This document shows, piece by piece, positions 59,736 to 62,000 of a DNA stretch of 62,000 bases. Positions within the stretch are counted from its first letter, which is position 1; every line of letters starts with the position of its first letter. The translations under genes and the position numbers were made by a program. The stretch is from positions 615,001-677,000 of the forward strand of contig WPIO01000096.1 of the NCBI GenBank assembly GCA_009760855.2, written 5' to 3'. Source of the DNA: Cristatella mucedo (Eukaryota; Bryozoa; Phylactolaemata; Cristatellidae). The notes beneath the pieces are model-generated. The model was given only the letters and a program-made list of their open reading frames with translations, did not search any database and had not been told where the DNA came from.

Positions 59736-60380
59736 TTAAAAAGAGTCAAAAGGTTTTGCAGCAAGGCACACTTTGCTGGACGTGCTTGGCAAAAATACCA
59801 CGTGACCTGCTGGCCACGACCGACTGGCGGCGGCAGCCGATGGCACCGGCTCTTGTGAATGAGGCTGCGTAGGAGGAGGAGGCGGCGGCTGCAGGCAGAG
59901 CATCATCACAGCGAGCTTCAGTGCTCGCTTGCTGCTGCTGCTCCAGTTCCGGCTTCCAGGTCGCTCAGTGGAGCGTGCTCTGGTAGCGCTCCGGCAAGCT
60001 GCTGAGCAGTCCTGCAAGCACGAGCGGTGGCATGGGCAAGCACGAGCAAGAACGAGCATGGACTGGCACGGCAGGCAGCAGGTGGAAGGAGGCGTTGCAG
60101 CACCGAGAAGGGCGCAGCGTGGCAGCCTGATCGCCCTTGAAGTAACGCCGGCCGGGCCGGCGGGCGGTCAGAGTCACTGCCATTCGGACTCTGACTGCTC
60201 CTCCGCGGCCTCTGCCGGCGCGCTCACACCCTCCGGGACTCCGGTTTCGCTGAGCGGAAGCAGAAGCAGAAAGGAATTCTGGTGCGAACGTGAGAAGCGT
60301 CCTCGGGACCCGTAAGGTGGCGCTCGAGATGCCAGAAAACCGAAAATCATCCTACAGAGTGCAGAGTGCGGAGGAGGCAC
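59736..60380. other. GC-rich segment with coding-like but unassigned frames
   Basis: Minus-strand frames include an acidic stretch (SETGVPEGVSAPAEAAEEQ) and LLSSLPERYQSTLH, and the plus strand carries a 128-codon frame. Candidate splice sites exist but I could not build a consistent gene and recognise no family. Confidence 0.2.
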
Positions 60381-60429
60381 GACTAGAAGCTTCCGGCTCC
60401 AATGCCGAGAAGCCAGGCACTAAGAGCAT

Positions 60430-60548
60430 AGGTTCTCTCTTTACGACCCCGGTCGTAGGTTCGAGTCCTGAAGTGTGCAATCTTTTTATTACCCCGTCTG
60501 CCAGCGGTGGTGATCGCTGTTAAGGCTCTTCCAGAAGAGGTGACACGT
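60430..60548 (+). mobile_element. SINE family 1, diverged copy
   Basis: ctttacgaccccggtcgtag, box B ggttcgagtcc, gtgtgcaatctttttattac and ggtggtgatcgctgttaagg / ctcttccagaag. Confidence 0.65.
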
Positions 60549-60854
60549 GCATAAAGGTGCACCACCGCCACGGGCCGAGGGACTCGGTGAGCTGTAGCGC
60601 GGCGGCAAGTATGGCAGAAGCTTGCACGACTGTTGCCCCTCAGGGCCAGGTTTGGCGATTGGAGAAAAGCGCTCTTTCTTCGGGCCTACCCAGCCAAGCT
60701 CCTAGAAAGGTAAAGCTTTTGTACTTTTGGCCGGGCACCTTGATAAAAATGCAGACATGCTTGCATGAGGCTACTCCAGCCCGGCCAGACCGTGCATTTG
60801 TGGAAAGCTTTCTTCACGTTAGTAGCTCGGATCCGAAGGTCTTCTTTGCCTGTC

Positions 60855-60940
60855 TAATAAGTAGGAATGCCTAGAAAGAGATTACCTTCTCTAAGGGGGT
60901 TATACCAATGTATTATTATTATTATTAATATAATTAGCCT
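60855..60940 (+). mobile_element. LINE 3' tail fragment
   Basis: gaatgcctagaaagagatta, ccttctctaagggggttata and (ATT)n: a decayed plus-strand copy of the family terminus. Confidence 0.6.
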
Positions 60941-61030
60941 ATTGAAGGGCTCACAATCCAGCATGTGCACGGTTCCTGAGAAGAGATTTAGATCTCTTGT
61001 TGATGCACACAAACACCCTATTATTAGTTA

Positions 61031-61098
61031 GTTGAAATAATGCTAATAATGATCTTGATTCCCATTGGAATAAAGATCATTATTAGCATTATTTCAAC
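61031..61098. repeat. Perfect hairpin, 26-bp arms
   Basis: The left arm 61031-61056 (gttgaaataatgctaata...) is exactly complementary to the right arm 61073-61098, with a 16-nt spacer. It lies about 85 bp past the stop of the minus-strand cysteine-synthase-like gene, so it may fall in that gene's 3' UTR. It may alternatively be a small palindromic element. Confidence 0.95.
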
Positions 61099-61136
61099 AG
61101 ACAAAGCCTAAACTCTCTTTTACTCCATCTCTTCTT

Positions 61137-61165
61137 TCTACTCTCTCTCTCTCTCTCTCTCTCCC
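61137..61165. repeat. (CT)n microsatellite
   Basis: Pure CT run just downstream of the cysteine-synthase-like stop codon on its transcribed strand. Confidence 0.9.
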
Positions 61166-61181
61166 ATCTTTATATATCTTC

Positions 61182-61760
61182 TTATCTCGGTGATTGGTGA
61201 CGGTCACTGATAGAATAGTACAAACCTTTACTCTCTAAGAACTTTCGACTGAACAGTCTTGCATAGTAGCGGCTGCCCGTGTCACACAGGCACGTAACGA
61301 TCGTGTGGCCCGGTCCGGCAAGCTTGGCCACCTGTACAGCGGCGGCCACGTTAAGACCAGACGAAGCGCCGACAAAGAAACCCTCTTCGTGCAGCAGCCG
61401 GAATGTCTGCAAGATTCAGTGACATTTACCAGCTGCCTGCGAGCTGCTGTACTAGCCAGCAGCAGCGTGGTGGAGCGTCTGTGGCTGCAGCAGCAGCGTG
61501 GTGGAGCGTCTGTGGCTGCAGCAGCAGAGCAGAGCAGGACGCTGACACTCGCTGTCACACAAAGGGAAGGAGGGGTGCAGGGGACGGCAGCGCTGCATTA
61601 CCATGGTGACTGCTTCGCGGTCGGTTACGAGCAAGGCATCATCGATTGGGGCACTCTCGAGGTTCTTGGTGAGACGACCTTGACCGATGCCCTCGGTGAT
61701 GGAGCTGCCTTCGCTACGCTCCAGTTTGCCGTGCTTGAACCAGTTGTACAGCACGCTGCC
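61182..61760 (-). CDS. Cysteine-synthase-like PLP enzyme (fold type II), last two exons; partial
   Basis: Exons 61760-61602 (53 codons) and 61406-61182 (74 codons plus stop), both phase 0 with a GTAATG donor and CTGCAG / CTTCAG acceptors. The peptide shows cysteine synthase hallmarks: EGSSITEGIGQGRLTKNLE, IDDALLVTDREAV, the EEGFFVGASSGLNVAAAV active-site loop, and GPGHTIVTCLCDTGSRY near the C-terminus. Family members use pyridoxal phosphate to replace the beta-substituent of a serine derivative (OAS sulfhydrylase or CBS type). The catalytic lysine and cofactor loop lie in upstream exons beyond position 62000. The last residues after SKGL are not conserved family sequence. Whether it makes cysteine or acts as an H2S-metabolism paralogue cannot be told from this part. 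Confidence 0.88.
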
Positions 61761-62000
61761 CTGAAGGCAGAGTGAGGGCAACATCACATTACGCAATGCG
61801 ATGCCACGTGCACTTCTTTCCGCTTCAAGAGGCCAGCTTTGCTGTGCTGGTGAGGTCGGCTGGCGGCTGCTCGTGCTGCGAAGATCGAGCAATGTCAACT
61901 CAACTATGCAACATCAACAAGGCTTATGCACGTTAGCAGTGGCGCAGCCAGAGGAACATTTGCTTCCTGTCCCCCCACCCACACAGCTGGGCAGCGACCT
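61761..62000. other. Intron of the cysteine-synthase-like gene, to window edge
   Basis: No further exon is recognised up to the right edge. Confidence 0.45.

Overview
This is a piece of a repeat-rich animal (metazoan) nuclear genome, not a prokaryote. The genes are split by GT-AG spliceosomal introns (often 1-5 kb) and their products closely resemble conserved animal proteins. The introns and gaps are filled with an L2/CR1-like LINE, at least two tRNA-derived SINE families, LTR elements and many microsatellites. I cannot name the species; an invertebrate is my inference from the transposon mix.

Four protein-coding genes can be read. (1) POLR1C, the shared RNA polymerase I/III subunit RPAC1: + strand, nine exons from 34 to 15299, 341 residues, with a poly(A) signal 16 nt after the stop. 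(2) TMX1, an ER thioredoxin-related membrane protein: - strand, seven exons from 24148 down to 18357, 361 residues, CPAC active site, one membrane span and a long acidic tail. (3) WDR74, a nucleolar WD40 protein of 60S ribosome biogenesis: + strand, nine exons from 35948 to 51824, 435 residues. (4) The last two exons of a cysteine-synthase-like PLP enzyme: - strand, 61760 down to 61182; its 5' part lies beyond the right edge. The exon phases of the three complete genes chain without conflict from ATG to stop. POLR1C and WDR74 both serve ribosome production, but they are separate transcription units and no operon-like link is visible.

Layout: 1-15.3 kb POLR1C, with two decayed LINE copies in its introns, one split by a SINE; 15.3-18.4 kb convergent gap with a 164-bp near-perfect hairpin; 18.4-24.1 kb TMX1; 24.2-35.9 kb gene-poor, dominated by a 3.8-kb LTR element (26512-30314) with two apparently identical 1,365-bp LTRs, only 1,073 bp of internal DNA, a tRNA-Lys-like primer-binding site and a 4-bp target duplication, plus copies of a second LTR family; 35.9-51.8 kb WDR74; 51.8-61.2 kb solo LTRs, SINEs and simple repeats without a confident gene; 61.2-62 kb the cysteine-synthase-like gene.

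The most unusual signals are the recent gag-pol-less LTR element; the 76-bp-arm hairpin at 16298-16461; two AT-only blocks flanked by 11-13 bp direct repeats; and a SINE family whose 3' end copies the LINE 3' hairpin. No CRISPR array, rRNA gene or intact tRNA gene was seen.
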